Shown: in pieces, positions 5,397 to 5,557 of the stretch
How positions within the stretch are numbered: position 1 is the stretch's first letter
Layout: every line of letters starts with the position of its first letter
NCBI GenBank assembly: GCA_049323615.1
Contig: JBMOPD010000045.1
Location: 1 to 5,557, forward strand
Reading direction: 5' to 3'
Length of the DNA: 5,557 bases
Origin: JBMOPD01 sp049323615
GTDB taxonomy: Bacteria; Bacillota; Desulfotomaculia; Desulfotomaculales; Desulfocucumaceae
The notes under the pieces: model-generated
Seen by the model: the letters and a program-made list of their open reading frames with translations, nothing else
What the model was told of the DNA's origin: nothing
The model's database searches: none
Made by a program: the position numbers and the translations under genes

Positions 5397-5420
5397 AAAC
5401 CTTTGGTTTGAATACAAACC
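5397..5420 (+). repeat. Two mutually exclusive short hairpins
   Basis: AAACC (5397-5401) can pair with GGTTT (5405-5409) over a 3-base loop. The same GGTTT, extended to GGTTTG (5405-5410), can instead pair with CAAACC (5415-5420) over the loop AATA. Such an arrangement could be a small switch or a protein site upstream of the next gene, or chance in AT-rich DNA. There is no U-tract after it, so it is not a terminator. Confidence 0.4.
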
Positions 5421-5433
5421 CCATAATAGTTTT

Positions 5434-5557
5434 ATGGCGCATTGGAGAAGACATCGCACTCGCGAACTCGACCTGCGACTGAACAGTCTCTATAGCTCTT
5501 TGCCGACGGAAGCCGACCGCCCTCGAACGCCGCGTCCATGCGGCTCTCGGGCTTTTG
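5434..5557 (+). CDS. Possible start of an unidentified gene running off the right edge
   Basis: An ATG at 5434 opens a frame with no stop through the right edge, 41 codons. The other two plus frames close within it. The predicted peptide begins MAHWRRHRTRELDLRLNSLY, is arginine-rich and matches no family I know. There is no ribosome binding site before the ATG. The only promoter hint is CATAAT (5422-5427) without a -35 box. The stretch is visibly richer in CG dinucleotides than the DNA before it. Treat it as a weak candidate; it could equally be non-coding. Confidence 0.2.
   Translation, partial: MAHWRRHRTRELDLRLNSLYSSLPTEADRPRTPRPCGSRAF

Noticed and set aside
5269..5454. Minus-strand open frame containing RQKGLEPPRALRP
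   Set aside because: That peptide is the typical artefact of translating a tRNA-Leu gene on its opposite strand.

Overview
The window looks like chromosomal DNA of a moderately GC-rich Gram-positive anaerobe. The evidence is a Clostridia/Bacilli-type Rex repressor, strong AAGGAGG-type ribosome binding sites, two TTG starts, AT-rich intergenic DNA between GC-richer genes, and intergenic runs of degenerate 7-base repeats. I infer a member of the Desulfotomaculum/Pelotomaculum group of Clostridia, from general familiarity with such repeats and gene styles; the window has no rRNA or other decisive marker.

Layout, left to right. Bases 1-275 hold no assignable gene beyond a possible gene tail at the very left, then the promoter and leader of rex. 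rex (276-917, +) encodes the NADH/NAD+-sensing repressor and is followed by a factor-independent terminator set between inverted 7-base repeats. A YjbQ/UPF0047-family gene (1083-1487, +) meets the 3' end of a MoxR-family AAA+ ATPase gene (1477-2451, -) in an 11-base tail-to-tail overlap. A 162-base divergent spacer carries nine heptad repeats and separates the ATPase gene from a two-gene plus-strand unit: an unrecognised 356-residue protein (2614-3684) and a CoxE-like von Willebrand factor A protein (3674-5146), overlapping by 11 bases. A tRNA-Leu(CAG) gene (5228-5315) with its own extended -10 promoter and a strong terminator follows. The last 200 bases carry small hairpins and one weak open frame running off the edge.

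The functional core is the MoxR ATPase plus VWA protein. In characterised pairs (RavA-ViaA, CoxD-CoxE, NorQ-NorD, CbbQ-CbbO) the ATPase and its MIDAS-bearing partner act together as a remodelling or metal-insertion chaperone. Here the two are divergently transcribed, and a conspicuous unknown protein is translationally linked to the VWA gene. No obvious client enzyme lies nearby. The unknown protein is the best candidate for something undescribed: a dedicated adaptor or client of this chaperone pair. rex, the YjbQ-family gene and the tRNA look like ordinary housekeeping neighbours, with no visible functional link to it.
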